DNA of 24,470 nucleotides from Streptosporangiaceae bacterium (GCA_025934635.1 JAICWX010000110.1:1-24470), one strand, 5' to 3'. Shown: positions 1-10,600, counted from the stretch's first letter. The notes: generated by a model from the letters alone, not told the origin. Numbers and translations are program-made.

Positions 1-600
1 GGCGACCGCGCCATTCGTGAGCCGGCCGCGCAGCCACAGCCACAGCGCCGTCAGCAGGTACCAGACCGCGCCGCCCGCCGAGTACTGGGCGAGCGCGGTC
101 AGGCCTGCCGACGGCGACCCGGTCCAGCCGGCGAACGAGATCCCGGCGAATACCGAGCCCGCGCCGCTGATGATCAGGAGCCACTGCCCGCGCAGCACCC
201 GCTGCCGGCGCACCGCCAGGATGATCATGATGACGCCGCTGACCACGGCCCAGCCGCCGAAGGCGGTGATCACGGCGGCCAGGCCGGACCCGGCCGCGAC
301 ACCGATGGCGACGGCCGCCACCAGGTCGGACCCCAGGTTGAGGAGCTGCGGCCAGCCCGCCGCGGCCCGGCGCAGGTCGAAGGCCGTGGCCGCCGCATCC
401 GAGACGGGATAGCCGGCAAGCAGCAGCCCACCCAGGAAACTCACCCTTCCGCCCGCGGTCCCGGCAGCTGCCAGCGTGAACACCAGCGCAACCCACAGGG
501 CCGAGAAGCCGCACCGGAAAAGATAAAGATCACGAAGGTACCGAACGGGTGTCGCCTCCGCCTCGCCACCCCTGCTTGCAGTGATAGCCGGACCGGTCAT
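1..600 (-). CDS. DUF308-like six-helix membrane protein (3' end beyond window)
   Basis: Reading the minus strand from the ATG at 598-600 gives 200 codons with no stop before the window edge, so the C-terminus is missing. The protein has a short polar N-terminus (about 30 residues) and then about six hydrophobic segments, roughly residues 32-47, 54-70, 88-104, 108-128, 138-155 and 168-188, separated by Arg-rich loops. The stretch around GGWAVVSGVIMIILAV resembles the repeating helices of DUF308/HdeD-like proteins, which are small inner-membrane proteins of poorly known function. A GGAG lies 8 bases upstream of the ATG. The first 30 codons use more A/T-ending codons (CTT, CGT, GAT, TAT) than the rest. 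The family assignment is tentative; an integral membrane protein is well supported. Confidence 0.7.
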   Translation of the reverse strand, partial: MTGPAITASRGGEAEATPVRYLRDLYLFRCGFSALWVALVFTLAAAGTAGGRVSFLGGLLLAGYPVSDAAATAFDLRRAAAGWPQLLNLGSDLVAAVAIGVAAGSGLAAVITAFGGWAVVSGVIMIILAVRRQRVLRGQWLLIISGAGSVFAGISFAGWTGSPSAGLTALAQYSAGGAVWYLLTALWLWLRGRLTNGAVA

Positions 601-808
601 CTCGGGACTCCGTTCGCTGCTCGGTGCAGTACGAGTTCCCATAGTCGTCACCGGTCCGCTCCGCGTCATGAGCCTGCGGGCCCTATCTGCCGTAACCCCA
701 CCGGAGTACCGCGGTGCGCGTCGACCGCGTCAATCACCCCGCCGATGTACCGGCGCGTACCCGCCATGGCGGCGTTTCCGCGATTCGGTGCCCGGTGGTG
801 GACGAGCT

Positions 809-1474
809 TTAGCCGGGGGTGACGAGGCGGGTTTCGTAGGCGATCATGACCAGCTGGGCGCGGTCGTGGGCGTCGAGTTTCATCAGCAGGCGGCTGACGT
901 GGGTCTTGGCCGTGGCGGCGGAGATGTGCAGGCGCTCGCCGATCTCGGCGTTGGACCAGCCGCCGGCCACCTCGGCTAGCACTTCGAGTTCCCGGGCCGA
1001 CAGCGGCTCGAGCAACTCGGGGGTGGGCCGTTCCTCCGGCTCGGGACGCGCCGCGAACTCGCGGATCAGCCTCCTGGTCACGCTCGGGGCGAGCAGGGCG
1101 TCCCCGGCGGCCAGGACGCGGATGGCCGCCAGCATGTCCTCGGGAACGGTGTCCTTGAGCAGGAACCCGCTGGCGCCGGCGCGCAGTGCGCGGTAGACGT
1201 AATCGTCGAGGTCGAAGGTGGTCAGGATGAGGATCCGGGCGGCGGCCGTCTCGGGGTCCGTGGTGATGGCCCGGGTGGCCTCGATACCGTCGAGGACCGG
1301 CATCCGCACGTCCATCAGGACCACGTCGGGCTGGTGCTCGCGCACCAGGTCCACGGCCTGGGCGCCGTCGCCGGCCTCTCCCACCACCTCCATGCCGGGC
1401 GCCGCCCGCACCATGACCGCGAAGCCGCCGCGCACCAGGGCCTGGTCGTCGGCGATCACCACCCGGATCGTCAC
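809..1474 (-). CDS. NarL/FixJ-family response regulator (LuxR-type HTH)
   Basis: This 221-residue protein is a two-domain DNA-binding response regulator. The receiver domain (about 1-120) shows the acidic pair D9-D10, the phospho-acceptor D55 in the MDVRMP motif, the LTTFD switch strand at 84-88 and the conserved K107. The C-terminal LuxR-type HTH (about 153-212) contains LSARELEVL and the recognition region NAEIGERLHISAATAKTHVSRLL. Length and order match the NarL/DesR family. Its start overlaps the stop of the upstream histidine kinase gene by 4 bp (ATGA), so the two are translationally coupled and form a cognate pair. The likely target is its own locus or the divergent MMPL transporter, inferred only from position. 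Confidence 0.95.
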   Translation of the reverse strand: MTIRVVIADDQALVRGGFAVMVRAAPGMEVVGEAGDGAQAVDLVREHQPDVVLMDVRMPVLDGIEATRAITTDPETAAARILILTTFDLDDYVYRALRAGASGFLLKDTVPEDMLAAIRVLAAGDALLAPSVTRRLIREFAARPEPEERPTPELLEPLSARELEVLAEVAGGWSNAEIGERLHISAATAKTHVSRLLMKLDAHDRAQLVMIAYETRLVTPG

Positions 1475-2742
1475 CGGTCACCGCCCGGCAGGTCCCGGTC
1501 GAACTGGTCGACCGGGAGGCTGGCCCGGACCCGGAAGCCGCCCGCGTGCGGCCCGGCTTCCAGCGTGCCGCCGAACAGTGCGGCCCGTTCCCGCATCCCG
1601 ATCAGGCCGTGGCCGCTGCCCGTCCGGACGATCGGCCGCGGCGCCGGTCCCCGGGGGCCGTCGTCGCTGACCTCGATGCTCAGCTCGGCAGGCCGGTAGC
1701 CGATCCGGACCCGGGCGTGGGTGGGGCCGGCATGCCGGACCACGTTGGTCAGGGCCTCCTGCACGATGCGGTAGGCGGACAGGTCGGCGGCGGGCGGCAG
1801 CGGGCGGACCTCGCCTTCGATGTCCACCTCGGCGGCCACCCCGGCCACCGCCGTGTCGGCGATCAGCCGGTCCAGGTCGGCCAGGCCGGGCACCGGGCTC
1901 AGCTCGGCGGGCCGGTCGCCGGGATCGCGCAGCATCCCGACCAGCAGCCGCATCTCGTGCAGGGCCCGCCGGGTGGTGATCTCGATGATGGCCAGGGCGT
2001 CACGGGCCTGCGTGGGGTCGGAGTCGATCACCATCCGGGCCACGCCGGAGCGGACCGCGATGACGCTCATCGCGTGGGCCACGATGTCATGCAGGTCCCG
2101 GGCGATCTGGGCCCGTTCGTCCGCCAGCGCCCGGCTGACCTGCTCGGCCTGCTCGGCGGCGGCCGCCGACTCCTGCTCGGCCGCCCGTTCGGCCTGCTGG
2201 CTGGCGTAGGCCCGGCCGGCCCGGGTGTTCTCCGCGGCCAGCCAGCCCAGGCAGATGAGCGCCACCCCGCCGACGGCGGCCTGGGCGACCTGCAGCCCGC
2301 CGCCGACCAGGACGGCCGCCAGCACCGTGGCGGCCGTCACCCCGGTGACGACCGACGCGACCGGGCGCGAGACCGCCGTCACCACCGAGTACAAGGTCAT
2401 CGCGACCAGGAAGACAGTCGGCTGGCCGGCGCGCAAGCACAGGGTCGCCACGGCCAGGGGCAAGACCACCGCCAGCGCCAGCCGCGGCGTCCGCCTGCGG
2501 CCCAGGGTGGCCGCCGCGGCCACCGCGTAGGCCGCCCAGATAGCGGCATCCCAGCCGGGCCCGGAAACCCTGGGCGTCCGGCGGGTCATGACGACGTCCA
2601 CGGCGACGACCACCACCGCCACCGCCACCGCGTCGATGGCGACGAGCTGGGCCGGGGTGAAGCGATGGGCCGCCAGCCGGCGGATCAGCGGCGGCGCCGG
2701 GTCGCCGTCGTGATCGGCCCGGGCCATGGCGTGGCTGTACAT
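1471..2742 (-). CDS. DesK/NarL-type sensor histidine kinase (HisKA_3)
   Basis: This 423-residue sensor kinase has an N-terminal membrane part (about 30-170) of several hydrophobic segments, a coiled linker rich in Ala/Glu/Gln (about 175-205), a HisKA_3 dimerisation domain with phospho-acceptor H218 in ARDLHDIVAHAMSV, and a C-terminal ATPase domain with the N-box VQEALTNVVRHA and a G-box around GHGLIGMRERAALFGG. It should autophosphorylate and pass phosphate to the response regulator encoded immediately downstream (4-bp overlap). The ATG at 2742 is the longest start; a second ATG at 2727 is equally possible because neither has a convincing Shine-Dalgarno sequence. No extracytoplasmic ligand domain is visible, so the signal is probably sensed in or near the membrane. 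Confidence 0.93.
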   Translation of the reverse strand: MYSHAMARADHDGDPAPPLIRRLAAHRFTPAQLVAIDAVAVAVVVVAVDVVMTRRTPRVSGPGWDAAIWAAYAVAAAATLGRRRTPRLALAVVLPLAVATLCLRAGQPTVFLVAMTLYSVVTAVSRPVASVVTGVTAATVLAAVLVGGGLQVAQAAVGGVALICLGWLAAENTRAGRAYASQQAERAAEQESAAAAEQAEQVSRALADERAQIARDLHDIVAHAMSVIAVRSGVARMVIDSDPTQARDALAIIEITTRRALHEMRLLVGMLRDPGDRPAELSPVPGLADLDRLIADTAVAGVAAEVDIEGEVRPLPPAADLSAYRIVQEALTNVVRHAGPTHARVRIGYRPAELSIEVSDDGPRGPAPRPIVRTGSGHGLIGMRERAALFGGTLEAGPHAGGFRVRASLPVDQFDRDLPGGDR

Positions 2743-2961
2743 AGTCCGACGTTACCGGCGCCGCCGTCGGGCCGTCATACGCCCCGGCGCCGATTCCCCG
2801 GTACACCCCCAGGCCTATCCGGACCGTCGCCGGCCCGGCCGCTACCCCGTCCGGGTGAGCGTAAATCGAGCCCGCAGGCCCACGACGCCGGGGCCGCCCG
2901 GCGGAAACCATGGGGCCCGGGTGCGAGAGGCGCTCCCGCGTCGAGATGGAGGTTCTGTCCC

Positions 2962-5196
2962 ATGACCGGTCTGGCTCGCTGGTGTTTCGAGCATCGCTGG
3001 AGGGTGGTGGCCGCCTGGCTGCTGGCCCTGGCCGCCATCGCCGGGGTCGGCGCGGCCGCCGGAACGAACTTCACCACCAACCTCGCCCTGCCCGGCACTG
3101 ACTCGCAGGCGGCGGCGACCTTGCTGGCGACGAACTTCCCCGCCGCGTCCGGGGAAGGCGACCAGGTGGTGATCCAGGCCGGGAACGGCGCCACCATCCG
3201 GTCCGCCCCGGTCCGGTCCGCGGTCACCGCGGCGCTGGCCCGGGCGGCCGCGGTGCCCGGGGTGGAGAGCGTGGCCGGCCCTTACGGTCCGGGCGGAGCC
3301 GCCCAGATCAGCACGTCAGGCACCATCGCGTTCGCCCGGGTGACCTGGGCCAAGCCGCCGGATCAGATCACCGCGGCCGACGCGAAGAAGCTGATCAGCG
3401 CGGCGGAGTCCGCCGACGGCCCCGACGTCCGGGTATCCCTGGGCGGCCCGGCCATCACCAACTCCGAGCGAGTCGGCCTGGGCCGCTCGGTCGGAGTCGG
3501 CATCGTCGCGGCGCTGGCCGTGCTGCTCATCGTGTTCGGCGGGGCGCTGCTCGCCTCGTTGCTGCCACTGGTCACCGCGCTGCTCGCGCTGGGAATCGGA
3601 GTGTCGCTGACGGGGCTGCTCAGCCACCCGTTCGGCATCTCCAGCGCATCGACCCAGCTGGCCATCCTGATCGGGCTGGGGGTCGGGGTGGACTACGGCC
3701 TGTTCATCATCGGGCGGCACCGGACCGCGGTGAAGAGCGGGATGGCGCTGGAGGACTCGGTGGCCCTGGCCGTGCGGACCTCCGGCCGCACGGTGCTGCT
3801 GGCCGGCAGCACGGTCTGCGTCGCCCTGCTCGGCCAGTTCGCGCTCGGCGTCAGCTTCCTGGACGGCGTGTCGGTGGCGGCGGCCCTGGCGGTCGCCCTG
3901 ACCATGGCCACCTCGCTCACGTTCCTGCCCGCCCTGCTCGGCTTCCTCGGCCCGCGGGTGCTGTCCCGGCGGGAACGGCGGGCCCTGGCCGCGGACGGCC
4001 CGGTCAACGCCGGACCTGCTGGCTTCTGGCTCCGCTGGGCCCGGTTCGTGGAGCGCCGTCAGGTCGTGCTGGCCGTGGGTGCGCTGGCCGCCGTGGTCGC
4101 GCTCGCGCTGCCGGTCTTCGGCCTCAGCCTCGGTACCTCCGACGCCAGCACCGACCCGGCCGGCTGGACCACCCATCAGGCCTATGCCACCCTGGCGCGG
4201 GGATTCGGCCCCGGGTTCAACGGGCCGCTCGAACTGGCCGCCCGGCCCGGCTCGCCGGCCGGCGCCACCGCCTTCGGCCAGCTCCTGGGCACCGTGGCCC
4301 GGACGCCCGGCGTGGCCTCGGTGACGCCCGCCGTGACCTCGCCGAACGGGCAGGTACGGCTGGCCACCGTCTACCCCGCGACCGGACCGCAGGACGGCCC
4401 GACCGTCGACCTGGTGAACCACATCCGCCAGGACCTGATCCCGCAGGCCGCCCACGGTACCGGCCTGGTCGTCCACGTCGGCGGGGTGACCGCCACCAAC
4501 ATCGACTTCGCCCACGTGCTGACGGACAAGCTCCCCGTGTTCATCGCCGTGGTGGTGATCCTGGCGTTCATCCTGCTGCTGGTGGTGTTCCGCAGCCTGC
4601 TCATCCCGCTGGTCGCCTCGGTCATGAACCTGCTGTCCGTCGGGGCCGGTCTGGGCGCCCTGAACGCGGTCTTCCACTGGGGCTGGGGCACATCGGCACT
4701 CGGCCTGTCCGGGGCCGGCCCGGTCGACTCGTTCGTCCCGGTCGTCATGTTCTCCGTGCTGTTCGGGCTGTCCATGGACTACCTGGTGTTCCTGGTCAGC
4801 CGGATCCAGGAGGAGTGGCACCAGCTGCACCACACGGCGTTCCCGGGCCTGATCGCTCCGGGCGGCCGCGCCGCCCGCCGCAACCACCAGGCCGTCACCG
4901 CCGGGCTGGCCGGCAGCGGGCGGATCATCGCGGGCGCGGCCAGCATCATGATCCTGGTCTTCGGGTCGTTCCTGCTCGGCGGCCACCGGATCCTGGCCGA
5001 GTTCGGCTTCGCGCTCGGCTTTTCCGTCCTGGTCGATGCCCTGATCATCCGCGGCCTGCTGGTGCCCGCGCTGATGCACCTGCTCGGCCCGGCCAACTGG
5101 GCCCTGCCCGGCTGGCTGGACCGTCTGCTGCCCCGGCTGGCCGTCGAGGCCGCGGACCACGTCCCCGCCACCGACCCGGAAGAAGTCCTGTCATGA
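2962..5196 (+). CDS. MMPL-family RND transporter
   Basis: This 744-residue integral membrane protein belongs to the MMPL/YdfJ branch of the RND superfamily, proton-driven exporters of lipids or hydrophobic compounds. It has the duplicated layout: a first helix near residues 10-30, a large extracytoplasmic domain, a five-helix bundle with GVDYGLF (D244-Y245), then a second helix, porter domain and bundle with SMDYLVF (D606-Y607). These two Asp-Tyr pairs match the proton-relay pairs described for MmpL3. The ATG at 2962 is chosen because GGAGG lies at 2950-2954 region and the MTGLARWCFEHRWRVV start is typical; longer in-frame extensions upstream run through the kinase gene. It diverges from the two-component genes, which may control it. 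The substrate cannot be read from sequence. Confidence 0.93.
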   Translation: MTGLARWCFEHRWRVVAAWLLALAAIAGVGAAAGTNFTTNLALPGTDSQAAATLLATNFPAASGEGDQVVIQAGNGATIRSAPVRSAVTAALARAAAVPGVESVAGPYGPGGAAQISTSGTIAFARVTWAKPPDQITAADAKKLISAAESADGPDVRVSLGGPAITNSERVGLGRSVGVGIVAALAVLLIVFGGALLASLLPLVTALLALGIGVSLTGLLSHPFGISSASTQLAILIGLGVGVDYGLFIIGRHRTAVKSGMALEDSVALAVRTSGRTVLLAGSTVCVALLGQFALGVSFLDGVSVAAALAVALTMATSLTFLPALLGFLGPRVLSRRERRALAADGPVNAGPAGFWLRWARFVERRQVVLAVGALAAVVALALPVFGLSLGTSDASTDPAGWTTHQAYATLARGFGPGFNGPLELAARPGSPAGATAFGQLLGTVARTPGVASVTPAVTSPNGQVRLATVYPATGPQDGPTVDLVNHIRQDLIPQAAHGTGLVVHVGGVTATNIDFAHVLTDKLPVFIAVVVILAFILLLVVFRSLLIPLVASVMNLLSVGAGLGALNAVFHWGWGTSALGLSGAGPVDSFVPVVMFSVLFGLSMDYLVFLVSRIQEEWHQLHHTAFPGLIAPGGRAARRNHQAVTAGLAGSGRIIAGAASIMILVFGSFLLGGHRILAEFGFALGFSVLVDALIIRGLLVPALMHLLGPANWALPGWLDRLLPRLAVEAADHVPATDPEEVLS

Positions 5197-5219
5197 CCGG
5201 TTCCCGGGCGGGGCGCCCC

Positions 5220-5657
5220 TCAGCGGGCGCCGCCGGTGATGTAGTCGGTGAGGGCGGCGCGCTCGGTCTCGAGCTCGTCGATGCGGTTCTTGACCACGTC
5301 GCCGATGCTCACGATGCCGAGCAGGCCGCGGTCGATGACGACCGGCGCGTGCCGGACGCGGCGCTCGGTCATCATGCGCATGACATCCTCGAGCGAGGTG
5401 TCCGGCGTGACCGTGTGCACCTCGGCCGTGTAGATCTCGGTGACCGGCTCGGACATCGCCCCGGCGCCCCGCTGGGCGAACGCGCGGACGATGTCCCGCT
5501 CGCTGGCGATCCCGTCCACCGTGGTGCCGTCGCGCGAGACGACCACCGCGCCGATCCGGTGCTCGGCGAGCACCGCCAGCAGGTCCCTGACCTTCGTGTC
5601 CGGGGTGACGGTGACCACTCGCGTGCCCTTGCCTCGAAGTACGTCACTGATACGCAT
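5220..5657 (-). CDS. Tandem CBS-domain protein
   Basis: This 145-residue soluble protein is made almost entirely of two CBS domains, about residues 5-60 and 72-127. Typical features are the turn IGAVVVSRDGTTVDGIASERDIVRAF in the first repeat and HAPVVIDRGLLGIVSIGDVVKNRI in the second. Paired CBS domains bind adenosyl nucleotides (AMP, ATP, SAM or NAD) as energy or redox sensors. A GGGAGG (plus-strand 5663-5668) sits 5 bases before the ATG. The start lies inside the last codons of the VirD4-like gene upstream (14-bp overlap, different frame), which suggests co-transcription. Free-standing CBS pairs of this type are common in actinomycetes, so a functional link to the ATPase genes is only an inference. 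It converges on the MMPL gene with a 23-bp gap. Confidence 0.92.
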   Translation of the reverse strand: MRISDVLRGKGTRVVTVTPDTKVRDLLAVLAEHRIGAVVVSRDGTTVDGIASERDIVRAFAQRGAGAMSEPVTEIYTAEVHTVTPDTSLEDVMRMMTERRVRHAPVVIDRGLLGIVSIGDVVKNRIDELETERAALTDYITGGAR

Positions 5658-7566
5658 CTGTGCCTCCCGGCGCCGGTGCTGGTGCGGTCCTGACGGTGTA
5701 CCCGCTGTGGCCCGGATGAAGACCGGCCAGCCGCTCGGCAGCGGCGGACAGCTCGGCGGGACCGCGCGGGGCCGGAATCGGGGGCCCCGGACGGGGCCGG
5801 GGGATGGCGGCCAGGGCGCTGATGGCGGGGTCGCATTCGACCGCGCGCAGGGCCCGGCCGGCCGGGCCGCGGGCGGCCAGCAGCAGGGCGTGGTCGGGCA
5901 GGTTCTGCAGGACGGTCGGCTCGACGGCGTACTCGTAGACCCGCTGGCGGGAAGCGGCGTCGCTCCAGCTGGTGCCGTCGGCCCAGGAGGATCCGGCCGT
6001 CCAGTTCCGCGAGGTCGACCGGCCGCCCGACCGGCTGCCCGGGCCGAGGCTGAACTCGGCGAAGCTGACCGAGGTGCTGCCGCCGTCCCCGTGACTGTAG
6101 CCGTCGCTGCGGGTCAGGGACTCGCTGCGGCCCCAGGTGGCGGTGTGCTGGGAGAGCACGAAGGTGTGCTGGCGGCCGAGGTAGCTGGCGGCCTGCTCCG
6201 CCTCGCCGTGGTGACCCAGCCGCATGAACGCCGCGGTGCCGCCGCCGAGCAGGGCCAGGCTGTCCTCGCGCAGGTGCCGGAACAGGAACGTGAGCGGCAC
6301 CCGCCGCTGCTCGCACGCACCGGCCAGGCGTTCCAGGTGCGGGCGGGTGATCTCGTCGGCCCCGGCGACGATCACCGCTGGCGTGGTCGACGGGCCGGCG
6401 GTGACCTGGACGGTAAGCCACTGGACGGCCAGCGCGGTGAGCATCTCGCCCCGGGCGCTGCGCGCGCCGGGATCCAGGGCCAGGCAGGTGTACCAGGCCG
6501 GGGCGGGTGGCGGGGACAGCACCGGCGCGTACCCCGTGTAGCGGGCCAGGTCGGACAGGAAGGCGTCCAGCCGGACCAGGTTGCCGATGATCTGCTGCTG
6601 GTACCCGGCCGGGAACAGCCCGCCGCCGATCAGCGCCTGCTCACGCGGGCTGAGCAGGCCGGGCGGGACGGGGTGGCCGAGCGCGGCGGCGACGGCGGCG
6701 GCCAGCCGGGCCGGGCTGACGCGGCCGCCGAGGGCGGCGCCGAGCTGCTCGATGATGCGGACGTCGACGGCGCGGTCGGTCCGGGTGCCGTGGGCTCCGC
6801 CCGCGGACCCGGCGTGGATGGCCTCGGTCAGCGCGTCGGCGAACTGGGCCGCGGACAACCGGGTCAGCAGCCCGCTCCGGTTCAGGCCGCCGGGCAGCGC
6901 GTACCAGGCACCGGGGACCCGCGCGGCCTGAGCCGCGGCGGTCAGCTGGCCGCTGGCCAGCTGACCGGACAGGTCCACGACCAGCAGCGGCCGGTCGGCC
7001 AGCAGGGACGTGCCGTGCACGGCCAGCAGCCCCTGCCAGCCGGTCAGGCTGCCGCCGAAGACGTCGGTCCGGCGGGTCGGCGGCTCCGCGCTCAACCAGG
7101 CGGGTACCGGGCCGAGCCGGGCCAGTTCGGCCTGGAGGTGGGCGGCGGCGCGCTGCTGCCAGGCGTCCTGGGCCTGGCGGTACTCCCACTCCGGCTCGGC
7201 CGCGTCGGCTTGGCGCTGCCGCCACCAGGTCCGGGCCGTGTACCCGAGCCCGGAGCCGGCCGCGGCGAGGGCCACCACGCCGATGACCGCGGCGGCCGCC
7301 GGATGGTGACGGCCGGCCTCGTACCCGGCCAGCAGGCCCAGGGTCAGGCCCGCGGCCAGGCTCGGCTTGACCAGCCAGCGGCGTGCCCGGGCGTACCGGG
7401 CCTGCGCGGCCGCGGCCCGCGCGGCCACCCGTTCCCGGGCGCGCTCGGGGTCAGGCTCTGGCTCGGGGAACGGGGCGGTCATCCGGCGCGGGTCACGGAA
7501 GACCCAGCCCAGCCTGGCCCCGGGCGTGAACAGCCGGTCCAGCACGTGAGCAGGCTGGACGCTCAT
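5644..7566 (-). CDS. VirD4/TraG-like membrane protein with degenerate P-loop
   Basis: This 640-residue protein has two closely spaced membrane helices (about 68-83 and 89-110), a Gln/Ala-rich region, and a large cytoplasmic domain. The layout resembles type IV coupling proteins (VirD4/TraG). At the Walker A position I read GGSLTGWQ (171-178), which lacks the Lys-Ser/Thr needed for nucleotide binding. A Walker B-like strand AVIVAGADE ends at D404-E405, followed by LERLAGACEQRRVPLTFLFRHLRE and by FMRLGHHGEAEQAASYLGRQHTF, which resembles the VirD4 C-terminal half. The tail is Ser/Gly-rich. I start at the ATG at 7566 because GAGAGG lies 9 bases upstream; an in-frame ATG at 7644 would add 26 residues. 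It is downstream of the HerA-like gene (111-bp gap) and overlaps the CBS gene. The exact function is unknown. Confidence 0.65.
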   Translation of the reverse strand: MSVQPAHVLDRLFTPGARLGWVFRDPRRMTAPFPEPEPDPERARERVAARAAAAQARYARARRWLVKPSLAAGLTLGLLAGYEAGRHHPAAAAVIGVVALAAAGSGLGYTARTWWRQRQADAAEPEWEYRQAQDAWQQRAAAHLQAELARLGPVPAWLSAEPPTRRTDVFGGSLTGWQGLLAVHGTSLLADRPLLVVDLSGQLASGQLTAAAQAARVPGAWYALPGGLNRSGLLTRLSAAQFADALTEAIHAGSAGGAHGTRTDRAVDVRIIEQLGAALGGRVSPARLAAAVAAALGHPVPPGLLSPREQALIGGGLFPAGYQQQIIGNLVRLDAFLSDLARYTGYAPVLSPPPAPAWYTCLALDPGARSARGEMLTALAVQWLTVQVTAGPSTTPAVIVAGADEITRPHLERLAGACEQRRVPLTFLFRHLREDSLALLGGGTAAFMRLGHHGEAEQAASYLGRQHTFVLSQHTATWGRSESLTRSDGYSHGDGGSTSVSFAEFSLGPGSRSGGRSTSRNWTAGSSWADGTSWSDAASRQRVYEYAVEPTVLQNLPDHALLLAARGPAGRALRAVECDPAISALAAIPRPRPGPPIPAPRGPAELSAAAERLAGLHPGHSGYTVRTAPAPAPGGTDAYQ

Positions 7567-7677
7567 GGCGCCGGTTCCTCTCGGTTGCCCGGTTCCGTGC
7601 GCCCGTCTCCCCTTTGATGATGCCATAGCCGGACTGATGGTCATTACATCTGGCGACGGGGATATTTCGGAGCGCTA

Positions 7678-10600
7678 CTACTCCTGAGGCTGGGCGGAGG
7701 CGGGTGACGTGAGGTAGTCGAGCGGCCAGCGGCACGGCTGGACGAAGACGTCCAGGTGACAGGCCACCCGTTCGGTCCAATGGTGGTCGCCGGCCGTCGT
7801 CCCGGCGGCACGCTCCAGCGCGGGGTCCGGTCGCCGGCCCCAGGCTACGGCGTGCAGCTGCCCCGGGTCCCGCTGGGCGGCGGCGTGCCAGCGGGTGACG
7901 GCGGCGAGCTGGCTGGCGCAATCCGGGCCGGGAATCCCCCGGCCGTAGGCCTGCTCCCAGTCCGCGCTGCGGGGGTGACGGCCGTCCTGCCCGTCGCGGC
8001 AGGCCGCCTGCAGGGCCTCCAGGACCAGCACCCACTGGTAGGACGGAGCCAGGTACGGCGGTTCCTCCCGGTCGCAGGGCCAGGTCCCGTCGGTTACGGC
8101 GTGCCGCATCGCCGTGACCACGTGCACCGCGAGCGGGCCCGGGCTGACCCGCGTGGTGATGACCGCGGCGCGGGCGGCGACCGCGTCGTCGACGGCCTGG
8201 CCGAGCGCGCAGTCCAGCTGCCGGGTCGGCATCGTGCGCAGGTCGGCGGTGAACTCGGGGCCGGGGAACGGCATGGCCCAGCCGGTCAGGTGGGCCAGCA
8301 CGGTCAGCTCGGCCCACCAGGTGATCCGGGGATCGTCCCCGGCGGCCCGCCGGGCCTGGCGCAGCTGCCGCAGCGTGCACGGGGCGGCCTGGCAGTCCGG
8401 GCCGCAGCTGGCTGACCGGGGGGTGATGATGGCGGCGGGGGATTTGGTGGTGGCCGGGGTTGCCTCGCGGCTAGTGCCGTCGGGCATGCGGACCAGCCAG
8501 GGGTAGTCGGCGCCGTCGGCGAAGACGGCCGCCTCGCCCGGTGGCAGGGTGACGATGTACTGCTCCTGGGCCGGGGTCAGGTTCATGGTGGCGCCGACCG
8601 CCTGCCGGTCGTCGGCGGCGGGGAGCCGGTGCACGATCTTGACGGCGGTGTTCTTGGTGACGTCGGGGATGAGCTTGGCGGGGATCTGCTCGGCGACGAC
8701 CAGGCCCTCGCCGTAGGCACGGACCTCGGCGAACAGGGCCGCGAACAGCTCGACCGCCTTGGCCGCCGGTCCGCGCTGGCCCGGGCCGGGGTCGCGCAGC
8801 AGCCGGTGCGCCTCTTCCAGGACGGTCAGGTGGCGTAGGGACTGGGGGCCGGGCTGGCCGTTGCGCTGGCGCAGCCGCAGGTGCTCGGTCAGGCGGATCA
8901 GCACCGCGCCGATCAGGAACGCCTTGTCCTGGTCGTCGCCGACGTCCTCGATTTCCAGGACCACGTTGCGGTCGAGCAGCGCGGTGAAGTCGAGCGGGTG
9001 ACCGCCCTCGAAGAACCGGCCCGGGGTGCCCAGCCGCAGGCTGCCCAGCCGGACGGTGATGAACCCGCGGACGTTCCGTTCGACCTCGGCCCCGTAGGCG
9101 GCTTCGCGGACCACGCGATCGGCGGCCGCCTGCAGGTCCTCCAGCGTGGGGTAGCCGGGCTGGACGCCGGGGGTCTTCGGCTCGCCCAGGACCAGGTCCC
9201 AGCCGTGCTCGTCGTAGGCCCGGATCAGCGCGGCGTTCAGCACCTGAGGGAACGGCTCGTCCGCCTCGAAGGCCGCCAGGAACAGGCTCCTGGCCAGGTC
9301 CGCGTGCGTCTGCAGCGGGAACCGGCGGCCGTCGGCCCCGGCCGCGGGCTCCAGCGGGTTGAGGCCGGCCGCGGCCTGGCCGGCCTCGCCGGGGCGGATC
9401 CGGATCACCTCGGCGTCCTGGCGCAGCCGGGCGGCCATCCCGTGGCTGTACTCGGCCTTGGCCGGCTCGATCACCAGCCACGGGATTCCTGCCTGGGCGG
9501 CCTGCTCTAGCAGCTGCCGGACGGTCTGGGATTTACCCGCGCCGGTGGCCCCGCAGACGAACGTGTGCCGGTTCAGTGCTGCTCGCGGCAGCGTTAGCGG
9601 ACCGGCGGGGAGGCGCTCGCGGTCTAGTAGCTGGCCGAGGGTGAGGCCTGGTTCGTCGGCGGGGGGCTCGGGTGCGGTTCCGGTCGCGTTTTTGGTCGTG
9701 GTCGCGTTTTTGGTCGTGGTCGTGGTCGTGGTCGTGGTGGTGGTCGTGGCTCGCGCTCCGGTTCTGGTTCTGGTTCTGGTTTCGGTTTCGGGGATGGTGT
9801 CGAACTCGGGCCGCAGGACGAACCGCGCGCTGCCGGGGATCTCCCGGGCCGGCGGCCGGGCCAGCGCGGCCAGCACCACCGACGACCCGTAGAACGGGGA
9901 CGCCGGCGCCGGGCCGCCGTCGATGTCCAGGCCTGCCGGGGCCGTCTTGACCGCGGTGAGGACCCGGTCCAGGCGGCCGCATCCGGGCACGGGAACCAGC
10001 CCGTACGGCAGGCCCGTCAGGTCCGCCGACGCGCACAGCAGGCCCGCCACCTCGGCCGCCTCGGGTCCGCTGGCCGCCCCGGTCAGCAGCCGCACCCGCC
10101 ACAAGCCCGCCGACGCGGCCTGCCGGAGCTCGGCGTGCCGGTCCTGCAGCCGCCGGACGCTCAGCTGCGCCTGCGGGTTGTCGAACCGCTGCGCCGCCCC
10201 CTGGGCCGCGTACACCCCGAAGGTCAGCTCCTCCAGCTCGGTCCGGCCCGCTGGCTCGGCGAGCACCAGCCAGGCGAACGCCCCCGGCCACGCCGCTAGC
10301 AGGCCGTCCTCCAGGCTCGGCCTTACGGTCTGGCCTGGCCCGGTTGGTTGCGGGGCCGGCCCTTGCGTCGCGAGCAGGCTGTCCGCCACGCCGGCGACCT
10401 GGACCCAGCACGGCAGGGCCGCCAGCATCCGGGCCAGGCCACCCGGGTCCAGCGCCTGACCGCGGCCGCCGGCCGGCAGCTTCAGCGCCACATCTTGATC
10501 CTCGGCTGCGGTATCTCCAGGTGCGGTGTCCCCGGCTGCTGTGTTTCTGGGCGCGGTGTCCCCGGCCGCGGTGTCTCCGGCCGCAGTGGCTGTGACCATG

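Noticed and set aside
1546..2961. In-frame extension of the MMPL gene giving a 1216-residue protein
   Set aside because: The extra part is antisense to the histidine kinase, is Gly/Arg/His/Gln-rich shadow sequence, and a good GGAGG and typical MMPL N-terminus occur at 2962.
3316..5160. 614-residue open frame antisense to the MMPL gene
   Set aside because: Composition (Gln, Asp, Gly, His, Arg) is that of a GC-rich antisense shadow with no domain.
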